NCBI GenBank assembly: GCA_945903655.1
Contig: CAMDOY010000003.1
Span: forward strand, 1-28,770
Reading direction: 5' to 3'
Source: Rhizobium sp. Q54
GTDB taxonomy: Bacteria > Pseudomonadota > Alphaproteobacteria > Rhizobiales > Beijerinckiaceae
Length of the DNA stretch: 28,770 nt
Part shown: piece after piece, positions 7,040 through 14,251 of the stretch
Layout of the letters: every line of letters starts with the position of its first letter
Numbering within the stretch: position 1 is the first letter of the stretch
Notes under the pieces: model-generated
The model's database searches: none
The model's input: the letters and a program-made list of their open reading frames with translations, nothing else
What the model was told of the DNA's origin: nothing
Program-made: the position numbers and the translations under genes

Positions 7040-8074
7040 ATGTCACATTCACAATTCACGAGACGCCACCTGCTGGGTTCAGCTGGCGCCGCCGCCACGC
7101 TTTCCATGCCTTTTGTTTCCAGTATCGCGCGCGCGGCGACGCCGCAGTGGACAGCGAGGCAGTTTCACAACCAGCCTGCCGCGAGCCCCCTGAATGAGGC
7201 CCTCGTCAAGCTCTGGGAGAAGGTGGCGAAGGAAACAAAGGGTAGACTTATCGTCACGGTCTATCCGCAAAACAATGGCATTGCGGGCTCTGATCCTGCT
7301 GCACTCGAAATGCTGCGCAAGGGCGAGCTTGAGTTTTACACGTTGCTGGCAGGCATCCTGTCCAATGCGGTTCCGGCCATGGACATTCAGGGCATGCCCT
7401 TCGCGTTCAAGCGTTCCGAGCAGATCCACAGCGCCATGGACGGCGAGCTTGGCGTCTATCTGCGCGCTGAGTGCAAGACCAAGGGCATTTATCTTTTCCC
7501 CCATGGCCTCCTCGAAAACGGCTTTCGCGATCTCAACACGGTGACGCGCCGGGTGCGCGTCGCTGACGATATGGCGGGCCTGCGCGTGCGCGTGCCCGAT
7601 GGGCAGATCTTCCGCGATCTCTTCACCACGCTGGGCGCGCAGCCTGTCACCCTCAATATCAACAAGCTCTACGATGGCTTGAAAAACGGCGAGGTGGACG
7701 CGCAGGAAAATCCCCTCGTCATCTGCGAGACAAACAAGCTTTACGAAGTCACGAAGTTCATCTCCACGACCCATCACTCCTGGTCAGGGTTCAACCTGCT
7801 GGGCAACGACGCCTTCTGGAATTCATTGCCCGACGACATCCGCAAGATCGTCGCGCGTAACGTCACGACAGAGGTGGCGGCTCAGCGGCGCGTCACCATG
7901 GCGCTGAACAAGGCGCTTGTCGCCAAACTCACCGGGCGCGGCATGACCTTTGATCAGCCTGACATCGCCACATTCAAGGCGAAACTTGCGGGCGGGTTTT
8001 ATCCGCGCTGGAAACAGCAGGTGGGCGCAAAGGCCTGGACGCTATTGGAGAAGACGAGTGGGCGCATCGGCTGA
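7040..8074 (+). CDS. DctP-type TRAP transporter solute-binding protein with Tat-like signal
   Basis: Encodes 344 residues from the ATG at 7040, which has GAGG at six bases; an ATG at 7028 is an alternative but lacks this. The N-terminus carries a twin-arginine pattern (FTRRHLLGSAG) and a cleavage-like ARAA near residue 32. The body is DctP-like: VTVYPQNNGIAGSDPAALEM, a hydrophobic PAMDIQGMPFAFK segment, and GLRVRVPDGQIFRDLFTTLG near the ligand-binding Arg region, followed by GEVDAQENP. DctP proteins bind carboxylates and deliver them to DctQM, but no permease gene is nearby. Export already folded by Tat is inferred from the motif. It lies divergent from the TAXI gene and three bases from the convergent kinase gene. 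Confidence 0.9.
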   Translation: MSHSQFTRRHLLGSAGAAATLSMPFVSSIARAATPQWTARQFHNQPAASPLNEALVKLWEKVAKETKGRLIVTVYPQNNGIAGSDPAALEMLRKGELEFYTLLAGILSNAVPAMDIQGMPFAFKRSEQIHSAMDGELGVYLRAECKTKGIYLFPHGLLENGFRDLNTVTRRVRVADDMAGLRVRVPDGQIFRDLFTTLGAQPVTLNINKLYDGLKNGEVDAQENPLVICETNKLYEVTKFISTTHHSWSGFNLLGNDAFWNSLPDDIRKIVARNVTTEVAAQRRVTMALNKALVAKLTGRGMTFDQPDIATFKAKLAGGFYPRWKQQVGAKAWTLLEKTSGRIG

Positions 8075-8077
8075 GCC

Positions 8078-9469
8078 TCATGCCGCACGCCATTCACCGC
8101 TATCGACAAGATAGCTGATCGGGATTTCGATCCGCCAGATCACGCCCTCGCTCGCGAAGGAAAGGCTCGCCTGTCCTTCGAGGGCTTGCGAGGTCAGCCG
8201 TTCCAGTACGGTCTGGCCAAATCCTTTGCGCTTGGGCGTTTTCACCCGTGGCCCGCCGCATTCGCGCCATTCCAGCGCGAATGTGCCTTCCGCTGTGGCG
8301 CCCCAGTTGATGGCAACGCGTCCTGTCGCGCCTGAAAGGGCGCCATATTTGGAAGCGTTGGTGGCGAGTTCATGGAGGGCGAGGCCAATGTTCTGCGCCG
8401 CCTTTGGATCCACGATCACATCGGGTCCCTCCAGCGTCACGCGTGTTTTGTCGTCTTCCATGAAGGGTTCGAGATGGGACTTGATCAACTCGCGGATCGG
8501 CGCCCCGCGCCAGTTTTGCTGAATAAGAAGATCGTGAGAATGAGCGAGGCCCTGGAGGCGCTGGGTGAAGCGCGCGTTGAATTCGGGCAGGGCCGGTGAA
8601 TTGCGCGCGGTCTGCGCAGCCATGGACAGAATGATCGCCAGAAGATTTTTGGATCTATGCGCCAGTTCGCGCATGACGAGCCGCATCTGCTCTTCATGCT
8701 GGCGCTGCTGGGTGATGTCGCGATGGATCGCCGAGAGCCCGATGATGTCGCCTTGCACATCGCGCAGCGGCGCACCGCTGATCGCCACTTCCACAAGGCG
8801 ACCATCCTTGCGCTGGCGTTGCGTTTCAAAGAAGACCATCTCGCCACGCAGCACCGCAGCGAACATGGCCTGGGATTCCGCGCGCTTATCCTGCGGCATG
8901 ATCATGCTGATGGGCTGATTGAGCGCCTCCTCGGCGCTGTAGCCATAAAGCGTTTCCGACGCCGGATTCCAGCTGGAGATGAGTCCTTCGCGCGTCACGC
9001 TGAAGATGGGGTCGCGTGATTGCCGCACCAGTGACGCCAGCATGGCGTCATTGGCCTCGAAGCGTCGGCGTCGGCGCAGATCGCGAATGATGAAGGAGAG
9101 GGCGATGATCTTGTCTTGCCGATCTCGTACGGGCGCCGCTCCGACGGAGACCTCCACGCGCCTGCCCTGATGGTCCAGCAGTTCGAGCTCCATCTGGAAT
9201 GGCTCAGCCTTCATGGCGCGCGCCATCAGCTCGCGCCCCTTCTCATTCGCCATGTCCGTGACAAGCGCGAGCATGGGTTGGCCCGTCGCGTCGTGGGCGC
9301 TCCACCCCAGCAGGCGTTGCGCGCCGTCGTTCCAGGTCTGGATGACGCCTTGGGGCGAGGTGCTGACGATGGCGTCGCGCGAGAAAGAGATCAGCGCCGC
9401 CAGCAACGCTTCGGAATCGCGTTTGGCCTGTGTGTGAGGTTGGTCCGGTTCAGGAACGGTTGAGGTCAT
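8078..9469 (-). CDS. Cytosolic PAS-PAS sensor histidine kinase, HWE family
   Basis: Encodes 463 residues with no membrane segment or signal peptide. Two PAS domains (about 22-130 and 143-253) are followed by a dimerisation/phosphoacceptor region RELAHRSKN (His271) and an ATPase domain. The N-box ALHELATNASKYGAL has His366 and Asn371, and LEWRE supplies W401 and E403. The N-box His and the WxE motif define HWE kinases, a group common in Rhizobiales and often linked to light, redox or general-stress signalling. PAS domains may hold a flavin, heme or nothing; the cysteine pattern of a LOV domain (NCRFLQ) is absent. No response regulator is adjacent, so this is an orphan kinase. Confidence 0.93.
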   Translation of the reverse strand: MTSTVPEPDQPHTQAKRDSEALLAALISFSRDAIVSTSPQGVIQTWNDGAQRLLGWSAHDATGQPMLALVTDMANEKGRELMARAMKAEPFQMELELLDHQGRRVEVSVGAAPVRDRQDKIIALSFIIRDLRRRRRFEANDAMLASLVRQSRDPIFSVTREGLISSWNPASETLYGYSAEEALNQPISMIMPQDKRAESQAMFAAVLRGEMVFFETQRQRKDGRLVEVAISGAPLRDVQGDIIGLSAIHRDITQQRQHEEQMRLVMRELAHRSKNLLAIILSMAAQTARNSPALPEFNARFTQRLQGLAHSHDLLIQQNWRGAPIRELIKSHLEPFMEDDKTRVTLEGPDVIVDPKAAQNIGLALHELATNASKYGALSGATGRVAINWGATAEGTFALEWRECGGPRVKTPKRKGFGQTVLERLTSQALEGQASLSFASEGVIWRIEIPISYLVDSGEWRAA

Positions 9470-9655
9470 GCCGCCTGGCGCCTATGGGGCAAGCCTGAGG
9501 GTCGCAGCCTCAAACCTGCGGATCGCATCTGTCGCTATGGAGAAGACGCCTGTTGCGCGGAACTTTCAAGCGAGGGCTTGGCGGCGATTGTTTGGCGGCG
9601 CCGCAGGGCGCGGGCATTTTGTTGGATAAAAATTTATTGCAGCGTCAGCGCGGCG

Positions 9656-9693
9656 GAAAAAGAAAATGGCCGCGCTCGATCAAGCGCGGCCAT
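9656..9693 (-). terminator. Intrinsic terminator of the MmgE/PrpD gene
   Basis: Read on the minus strand, ATGGCCGCGCT and its complement (plus-strand 9666-9676 and 9683-9693) form an 11-bp stem with a 6-base loop, followed by TTTCTTTTT (complement of 9657-9665). It lies 26 bases after the stop of the MmgE/PrpD gene. The rest of 9470-9655 shows no gene; a GGAAC motif at 9559 has no matching -10 partner. Confidence 0.9.
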
Positions 9694-9719
9694 CGAAGGT
9701 CAGGCGACCCTGAGATTGA

Positions 9720-11060
9720 TCAGAGCGCCGCAGCGCGGGCGAGGTCGCCAGCGTCGGCCAGATCTTCCATCTTCCAGCACATTTCGCGCAGGGCGTCGGC
9801 GCGCTCCACGGGGAGCACATCGCGCGCCAGGCTGTCGAATTTGGCCACGAGCTGTTCGCGGCTCATGGGCTTCTCGATGCTGCCGATGGCGTGCTCCACA
9901 TGCTTCTTCAGCACGCGGCCGTCGTTGAGGGTGATGGTGACATAGACTTCATCTTCGTTGATGTCGTCCTTCGCCACGGCCTCCACCTTGTCGCGCAGGG
10001 TCATCACGCGGGGATCACGCACGGTGTCGTCGCCATATTCATTCTCGCCCGCCGCCCCATAGATGATGGCCGCCGCGCAGGAATGATAGACGCTGAACTT
10101 GCCTTCAAGGCCGGTCTGCGGCGTCTTCTTGCCTGTGAGTTCCAGCACGAGGGGATCGACGATCAGATCGATCTTCGCGATGTCTTCCGCCTTCAGGCCA
10201 TGCTCGTTGCGCAGCTGGATGCAGCCATCGATGGAGGGATGGATGACGATGCCGCAGGCGAAGGGCTTGTAGGAGTTGAGCGCGGTCTCCCAGACCTTGC
10301 CGAGATCGCGCGTGATCTCGTCGAAGTCGCGCGACACGGACATCACATGGGCGAAGCCGCGGGGGGCTTCGAGCACGCGGTTGGAGCTGGTGAAGTTCTG
10401 CTTGGCGAGCAGCGCGGAAGCGATGCCGTTCTGCGCGGCGCGGCCGGGATGGAAGCTCTTGCACATGGTGCCGAACATCTCGCGGAAGCCTGCGGACTGC
10501 GTGCCCGCAATGCCCAGCGCCCAGGTCATCTGCTGCTCGTCGAGGCCCAGCATCTTGCCGACGGCGGCGGCGGCGCCGAACACGCCGGCGGTGCCGGTGA
10601 TGTGCCAGCCTATGTCATAATGCGCCGGATAGACGGCGTTGCCGATGCGGCATTCCACTTCAATGCCGATGATGAAGGCGTGCAGCAACTCGGCGCCGCT
10701 CAGCGGCTGATATTCCGCCATGGCCAGAACCGCCGAGGCGATGGGGCCGGCGGGATGGATGATGGTCTTGAGGTGGGTGTCGTCGAAGTCGAAGACATGG
10801 CTGGACATGCCGTTGAGCAGCGCGGCGTGCATCACGTCGAAATGCTCGCGGCGACCAATGATGGTGGCCTGCCCGGGGCCTGCGAAGGGGGCGAGGGCGG
10901 CGATGGCGCGATCCAGCGTCTCATGAGCCGAGCCGCCCACGGCGCAACCCATCCAGTTCAGGAAGGAGGAGACGCCGGACTTGCGGACGTCAGCGGGAAT
11001 ATCCGCGAGGCGCGAGCCCACGATCCAGCGGGCGAGCGTGCGGGTGACTTCTTGCGACAT
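9720..11060 (-). CDS. MmgE/PrpD family protein (2-methylcitrate dehydratase-like)
   Basis: Encodes 446 residues, usual for this cytosolic family, which includes 2-methylcitrate dehydratase, cis-aconitate decarboxylase and iminodisuccinate epimerase. Recognisable segments are HVFDFDDTHLKTIIHPAGP, GWHITGTAGVFGAAAAVGK, SFHPGRAAQNGIASALLAKQ and KPFACGIVIHPSIDG. The ATG at 11060 is chosen because AAGGAAA precedes it and the family N-terminus (TRTLARWIVGSRLADIP) follows at once; the frame is open further upstream but that part is low-complexity and not family-like. No prpB or prpC neighbour is seen, so a methylcitrate-cycle role is not supported, and the substrate stays open. It is a single-gene unit with its own terminator, divergent from the chromate transporter genes. 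Confidence 0.88.
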   Translation of the reverse strand: MSQEVTRTLARWIVGSRLADIPADVRKSGVSSFLNWMGCAVGGSAHETLDRAIAALAPFAGPGQATIIGRREHFDVMHAALLNGMSSHVFDFDDTHLKTIIHPAGPIASAVLAMAEYQPLSGAELLHAFIIGIEVECRIGNAVYPAHYDIGWHITGTAGVFGAAAAVGKMLGLDEQQMTWALGIAGTQSAGFREMFGTMCKSFHPGRAAQNGIASALLAKQNFTSSNRVLEAPRGFAHVMSVSRDFDEITRDLGKVWETALNSYKPFACGIVIHPSIDGCIQLRNEHGLKAEDIAKIDLIVDPLVLELTGKKTPQTGLEGKFSVYHSCAAAIIYGAAGENEYGDDTVRDPRVMTLRDKVEAVAKDDINEDEVYVTITLNDGRVLKKHVEHAIGSIEKPMSREQLVAKFDSLARDVLPVERADALREMCWKMEDLADAGDLARAAAL

Positions 11061-11258
11061 GGCGGTTTCCTTCGGGCTGTGTTCGAAATCGTTTGGCGTG
11101 AGGGGTCTGGCGCAGGCGCGCGCCCCTCCAGCCTTCACCGGGGGGCATAGCCACATTGGCGCTGAGGGGCAAGGGCGGTGCTTGCGGCGCATTGCATGTG
11201 CGGGCCTGCGGTTTATGCTGGGGCAAATCAAAGATCGTCTTGAGGAAGCGCCGCCCGC

Positions 11259-11816
11259 ATGGATCAGACCCCTCCCGTCCCGCTCGGCGCCATCTATGGC
11301 CTTTTTTTCCGCATAGGGCTTTTCAGCTTCGGCGGCCAGCTCACCAGCTGGATTCATCGAGAGGTCGTGCTTGTGCGTGGCTGGATGACCAATGAGGAGT
11401 TTCTGTCGGGCATGGCGCTCTCGCAGATCCTCCCGGGGGTCAATTCCACCAATACGGCGGTCTTCGTGGGTCAGCGCCTACGCGGGGTCTGGGGGGCGAC
11501 GGTGGCCATCACGGCCATGCTCACGGGGCCCTTCTTCGCGGTGATTCTGGCGGGGATCTTCTACAAATGGGTGGTCGGCTGGGACGGGGTGCAGTCGATC
11601 ATGGAGGGCGTGGCGGCGGTCGCGCTGGGCATGCTGGCGCGCATGGGGATTTCCGCCGGGCGGGGCGTCACCAAGGGGTGGGCGCCTGCGCTCGCCATGC
11701 TCGTCACCTTCGTGGGGGTCGGCGTGTTGCGCTGGCCCATGCTGGGGGTGGTGGCGGTCGTGGCGCCCATCAGCGTTCTTGTTTCCTATTATCAGGTGCG
11801 CAGCGATGAAGGATGA
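11259..11816 (+). CDS. Chromate transporter, N-terminal-type half (short CHR protein)
   Basis: Encodes 185 residues of the chromate ion transporter (CHR) family in the inner membrane. It carries one CHR domain with the signatures FRIGLFSFGGQLTSWI and LSQILPGVNSTNTAVFVGQ, and about five hydrophobic segments. GAGGAAG upstream of the ATG supports the start. Full-length ChrA has two such domains in one chain; here they are in two genes overlapping by 11 bases in different frames. Paired short CHR proteins are known and act together, so this is likely a functional heteromer rather than a broken gene. Export of chromate, or a related oxyanion such as sulfate, is the family role; chromate specificity is not proved by sequence. 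Confidence 0.9.
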   Translation: MDQTPPVPLGAIYGLFFRIGLFSFGGQLTSWIHREVVLVRGWMTNEEFLSGMALSQILPGVNSTNTAVFVGQRLRGVWGATVAITAMLTGPFFAVILAGIFYKWVVGWDGVQSIMEGVAAVALGMLARMGISAGRGVTKGWAPALAMLVTFVGVGVLRWPMLGVVAVVAPISVLVSYYQVRSDEG

Positions 11817-12348
11817 GAACATCTATCTCGCGCTGGTGGTGATCCTCGCCCCCCTGTCCATCGCCGCCATCGGCGGGGCGACAGGCATCTACGCGCCCCT
11901 GCAGCATGAGACCGTGGAGCTGCGGTCCTGGCTCACGGCGCGCGAATTCATCGATCTCTTCGCTATCGCCCGGCTGGCGCCGGGGCCGGGCTCCATGCTG
12001 GCGCCGCTCATCGGCTGGAAGGTGGCGGGGATCAGCGGCGCCCTGCTGGCGACGGTGGCGCTCTATCTGCCCTCATCGGTGCTCTGCTATGGCGCGGCGC
12101 GGGTCTGGAACCGCCATCGCGGCAAGCCCTGGCACCGGGCCATCGAGTCCGGCCTCTCGCCGGTGGCGGCGGGGCTGATTTTTTCTGGCATTCTGGCGCT
12201 TTTGCGACTGGGAGAGACCGGGCCGCTCAGCTGGTTCACCGTCGCGTTGGTCGCCGGGCTTTTGATGTGGCGGCCGAAGCTGCATCCCTTGCTTTTGATC
12301 GGCTGTGGGGCGCTGGTGTTTTTCCTGCTGCACGTTGCGGGGGCATGA
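11806..12348 (+). CDS. Chromate transporter, C-terminal-type half (short CHR protein)
   Basis: Encodes 180 residues, the second CHR domain. Signatures are IAAIGGATGIYAPLQHE, LRSWLTAREFIDLFAIARL and APGPGSMLAPLIGWKVAG, with hydrophobic segments to the end. The ATG at 11806 lies within the end of the preceding gene, so the two are translationally coupled. The second half differs from the first at the family glycine motif (IGGATG versus SFGGQL), as expected of the two unlike halves of a long ChrA. The last 113 bases overlap the 3' end of prmB on the opposite strand. Confidence 0.88.
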   Translation: MKDENIYLALVVILAPLSIAAIGGATGIYAPLQHETVELRSWLTAREFIDLFAIARLAPGPGSMLAPLIGWKVAGISGALLATVALYLPSSVLCYGAARVWNRHRGKPWHRAIESGLSPVAAGLIFSGILALLRLGETGPLSWFTVALVAGLLMWRPKLHPLLLIGCGALVFFLLHVAGA

Positions 12349-13264
12349 CGCCCAGCGCCTCCGCCGAAAGCCAGAAGACCTCGCCCGCGCTCTCCTGCGT
12401 GTCGAGCCACAGGAAGGGCAGGTCCGGGAAGTCGCTTTCGAGGATCTCGCGATCCTCGCCAATCTCGCAGATCATGCCGCCGCCGACCTCCAGATGGTCG
12501 GGCGCCGCCAGAATGAGGCTTCGCACGAGATCAAGCCCATCGCCCCCGCCCGCCAGCGCCATGGCGGGCTCGGCGGCGAATTCGGGGGGCAGCTCGCCCA
12601 TGACCTCTTCGCCCACATAGGGCGGATTGGTGATGATGAGATCATAGCGCCGCCCCTTGAGAGGCGTGAAGAGATCGCCATGGAAGAGGCTGATGCGCTC
12701 GCCCTCGCCGCTGGCCTCCACATTGATTTTCGCCACTTCGAGCGCCGCTTCCGACAGGTCGACCGCGTCGACCTCCGCCATGGGGAAATGCTTGGCCGCC
12801 AGCACCGCGAGGCACCCCGAGCCCGTGCACAGGTCCAGCACGCTGCGCACTGCGAAGGGATCCTTGACCAGCGACCCCGGCCCGCCCGCGAAAAGATCGC
12901 TCCGCAGCAACTCCCCGATGAAGGAGCGCGGCACGATGACCCGCTCGTCCACATAGAAGGGCTGGGAGCCCACATAGGCCTTGTTGAGCAGATAGGAGGC
13001 GGGCTTGCGGGTGGAAATGCGGGCCTCAATGAGGTCGATGATGCGCTTGCGCTCGGCTTCCAGCAGGCGGGCGTCCAGAAAGGGCTCCAGCTGGTCGATG
13101 GGCAGATGCAGGGCCTCCAGAATGATGAAGGCGGCCTCGTCCAGCGCGGTGGTCGTGCCATGGCCATAGACGAGCTTGGCTGCGTTGAAGCGGCTGATGG
13201 CCCAGCGCAGCAGGTCGCGCAGGGTGACAAAATCACGCAGGGGCGTGGAGGAGGAGGCGGCCAT
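12236..13264 (-). CDS. prmB: Ribosomal protein L3 N5-glutamine methyltransferase
   Basis: SAM-dependent methyltransferase of the HemK/PrmB family, 342 residues from the ATG at 13264 (a TTG at 13279 is the alternative; both have weak ribosome-binding sites). It is expected to methylate a glutamine of ribosomal protein L3 in the cytosol. Visible parts are an N-terminal helical domain, the PrmB-type segment YLLNKAYVGSQPFYVDERVIVPRS split around residues 91-113, the SAM-binding DLCTGSGCLAV (144-154) and the catalytic NPPY (213-216). The N-terminal domain favours PrmB over PrmC. Residues after about 306 form a basic, low-complexity tail that is exactly the part antisense to the chromate transporter gene, so it may have arisen by loss of the original stop codon. 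Confidence 0.92.
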   Translation of the reverse strand: MAASSSTPLRDFVTLRDLLRWAISRFNAAKLVYGHGTTTALDEAAFIILEALHLPIDQLEPFLDARLLEAERKRIIDLIEARISTRKPASYLLNKAYVGSQPFYVDERVIVPRSFIGELLRSDLFAGGPGSLVKDPFAVRSVLDLCTGSGCLAVLAAKHFPMAEVDAVDLSEAALEVAKINVEASGEGERISLFHGDLFTPLKGRRYDLIITNPPYVGEEVMGELPPEFAAEPAMALAGGGDGLDLVRSLILAAPDHLEVGGGMICEIGEDREILESDFPDLPFLWLDTQESAGEVFWLSAEALGVMPPQRAAGKTPAPHSRSKARDAASAATSKARRPTRR

Positions 13265-13329
13265 GGGGGGACTCTGCAAAAAGGGTCCCGCTTCTTGCAG
13301 GCTTGGCGCTGGCCTGTCAAAGCGCGCAT

Positions 13330-13581
13330 TTATTGGGGCGGGATCTCCATGGGCGGTGGGCTCGGCATGGGGTTCGGGTCCTGGGGAACCTCGCCCGGGC
13401 TCCAGGGCGGCGCCTCCGAGGGAAAATCCGGGTAGGCGGGCTCGGGGCCGGGGTCTGTTGGAAAGCCCGGCGGTATGGGCGCGGGTCTGGGGGGCGGATC
13501 GCCGGGAGGCGCGTCGGGGACGCCGGGGAGCTGTTGCAGGCGCATGGGCTTGGCCGGGGCTGTGGGGTGCATTTTCGCCAT
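13330..13581 (-). CDS. Possible small proline-rich protein
   Basis: An 83-residue frame from ATG at 13581, extremely rich in Pro (about one third), with short acidic and aromatic elements (PGFPTDPGPEPAYPDF, PWSPGEVPQDPNP). There is no signal peptide or membrane segment. Proline-rich low-complexity proteins of this look occur in Rhizobiales, but such frames also arise by chance in GC-rich DNA. In favour: it fills an otherwise empty interval downstream of an EcfG-like element that is nearly symmetric. Against: there is no clear ribosome-binding site. I do not recognise a family and assign no function. Confidence 0.4.
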   Translation of the reverse strand: MAKMHPTAPAKPMRLQQLPGVPDAPPGDPPPRPAPIPPGFPTDPGPEPAYPDFPSEAPPWSPGEVPQDPNPMPSPPPMEIPPQ

Positions 13582-13615
13582 GGCGGTCAACGCGCCCGGC
13601 GCCCGCGACGTTCCG

Positions 13616-13640
13616 GGAACCCCGCGCCAGCCGAGCCGTT
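13616..13640 (+). promoter_or_regulatory. EcfG-type general stress promoter of the GCG/CRPN-like gene
   Basis: GGAAC (13616-13620) and CGTT (13637-13640) are separated by exactly 16 bases, the canonical -35/-10 layout for alphaproteobacterial EcfG/SigT/RpoE2 sigma factors. The predicted start site, near 13647, precedes the ribosome-binding site AGGAGG (13659-13664) and the ATG at 13672. The element is also nearly an inverted repeat (GGGAAC...GTTCCC). On the minus strand it therefore reads GGAAC-N16-GGTT, a 3-of-4 match at -10, pointing to the proline-rich ORF. Confidence 0.72.
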
Positions 13641-13671
13641 CCCCCTGCTGTTGCGCACAGGAGGACGACCC

Positions 13672-13968
13672 ATGAAGACAGGCTTGATTGGTGTGGGCTT
13701 CGCCATGGCCCTCGGGCTGGCGGGGCTTTCGGGCGCGGCGCAGGCCATGCCCATTCCCGGCGACGGGGGGCTTGGCGCCGCCGGGATCACCCTCGTCGCT
13801 CAGGGCTGCGGGCCCGGCATGCATCGCGGTCCCTATGGGGGATGTCGCCCCAATTACGGACCGCGCGGCTATGGCCCGCCCCGCGCCTATGGGCCGCCGC
13901 GTCGGGTGGGGCCGGGCTGCATCATGCAGCGCACTCCCTATGGCATGCGCAGGATCTGTCGGTACTGA
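13672..13968 (+). CDS. Small secreted Gly/Pro/Arg-rich protein of the GCG_CRPN type
   Basis: Encodes 98 residues. A signal peptide (residues 1-24, ending GAAQA) is followed by a short spacer, then GCGPGMHRGPYGGCRPNYGP, then Gly-Pro-Tyr-Arg repeats and a C-terminal Cys. The GCG...CRPN block matches the GCG_CRPN prefix found before low-complexity tails in secreted proteins of Rhizobiales. The function of that family is not known to me; envelope stress or surface roles are guesses. The four mature cysteines (two in the prefix, two near the end) could form disulfides in the periplasm. AGGAGG precedes the ATG and an EcfG-type promoter lies upstream, so stress-induced expression is likely. A strong terminator follows, so it is a single-gene unit. 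Confidence 0.85.
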   Translation: MKTGLIGVGFAMALGLAGLSGAAQAMPIPGDGGLGAAGITLVAQGCGPGMHRGPYGGCRPNYGPRGYGPPRAYGPPRRVGPGCIMQRTPYGMRRICRY

Positions 13969-13974
13969 AGGCGG

Positions 13975-14014
13975 ACGCCGGACTCTTGCAGCCTGCGGAA
14001 GTCCGGCGTTTTTT
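13975..14014 (+). terminator. Intrinsic terminator after the GCG_CRPN-type gene
   Basis: ACGCCGGACT (13975-13984) pairs with AGTCCGGCGT (14000-14009) across a 15-base loop and is followed by six T residues (14009-14014). It begins seven bases after the stop codon. Confidence 0.92.
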
Positions 14015-14049
14015 CGCGGGCTCGCGCATCTGTCACATGACGAGAATGC

Positions 14050-14076
14050 AATCTCGATTTGGTTTGAGATTTTTTT
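14050..14076 (+). terminator. Weak second terminator-like hairpin
   Basis: AATCTC (14050-14055) can pair with GAGATT (14066-14071) and is followed by TTTTT. The stem is short and AT-rich, so on its own it would be weak. It may be a fail-safe after the stronger terminator, or part of an AT-rich promoter region for the next gene. Confidence 0.35.
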
Positions 14077-14137
14077 AATCAAATTCGCCGACCCTGCGAC
14101 TGGCTCAGTTGAGTATTGCGTAGGGCCGAGAACACGG

Positions 14138-14167
14138 CCATCCCGGCGGGGGCATCCGCCGGGATGG
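14138..14167. repeat. Perfect 12-bp inverted repeat in the intergenic region
   Basis: CCATCCCGGCGG (14138-14149) and CCGCCGGGATGG (14156-14167) form a perfect GC-rich hairpin with a 6-base loop. No T-run follows on either strand. It lies about 85 bases before the GTG start of the alpha/beta hydrolase gene and after two terminators. It could be a leader-RNA structure, a protein-binding dyad or a dispersed extragenic palindrome. Only one copy was noticed in this window. Confidence 0.7.
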
Positions 14168-14251
14168 TTCGTAACCACTCCTTAATTACTCCCCTTCCAT
14201 ACGAATGTGCTTTAGAAGGCCTGAGACCGGGACCTTCGATGGAGACTGTGC

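Noticed and set aside
9559..9600. GGAAC motif as an EcfG promoter near the HWE kinase
   Set aside because: No CGTT at 16-17 bases, and it faces away from the kinase gene.
9891..11150. Long open frame (419 codons) on the plus strand
   Set aside because: It is antisense to the MmgE/PrpD gene, rich in His, Gly, Asp and Ala, and shows no family features; a GC-driven shadow frame.
11259..12348. Chromate transporter as a frameshifted pseudogene
   Set aside because: Each half has its own start and stop, an 11-base overlap, and complete domain signatures; paired short CHR genes are a known arrangement.
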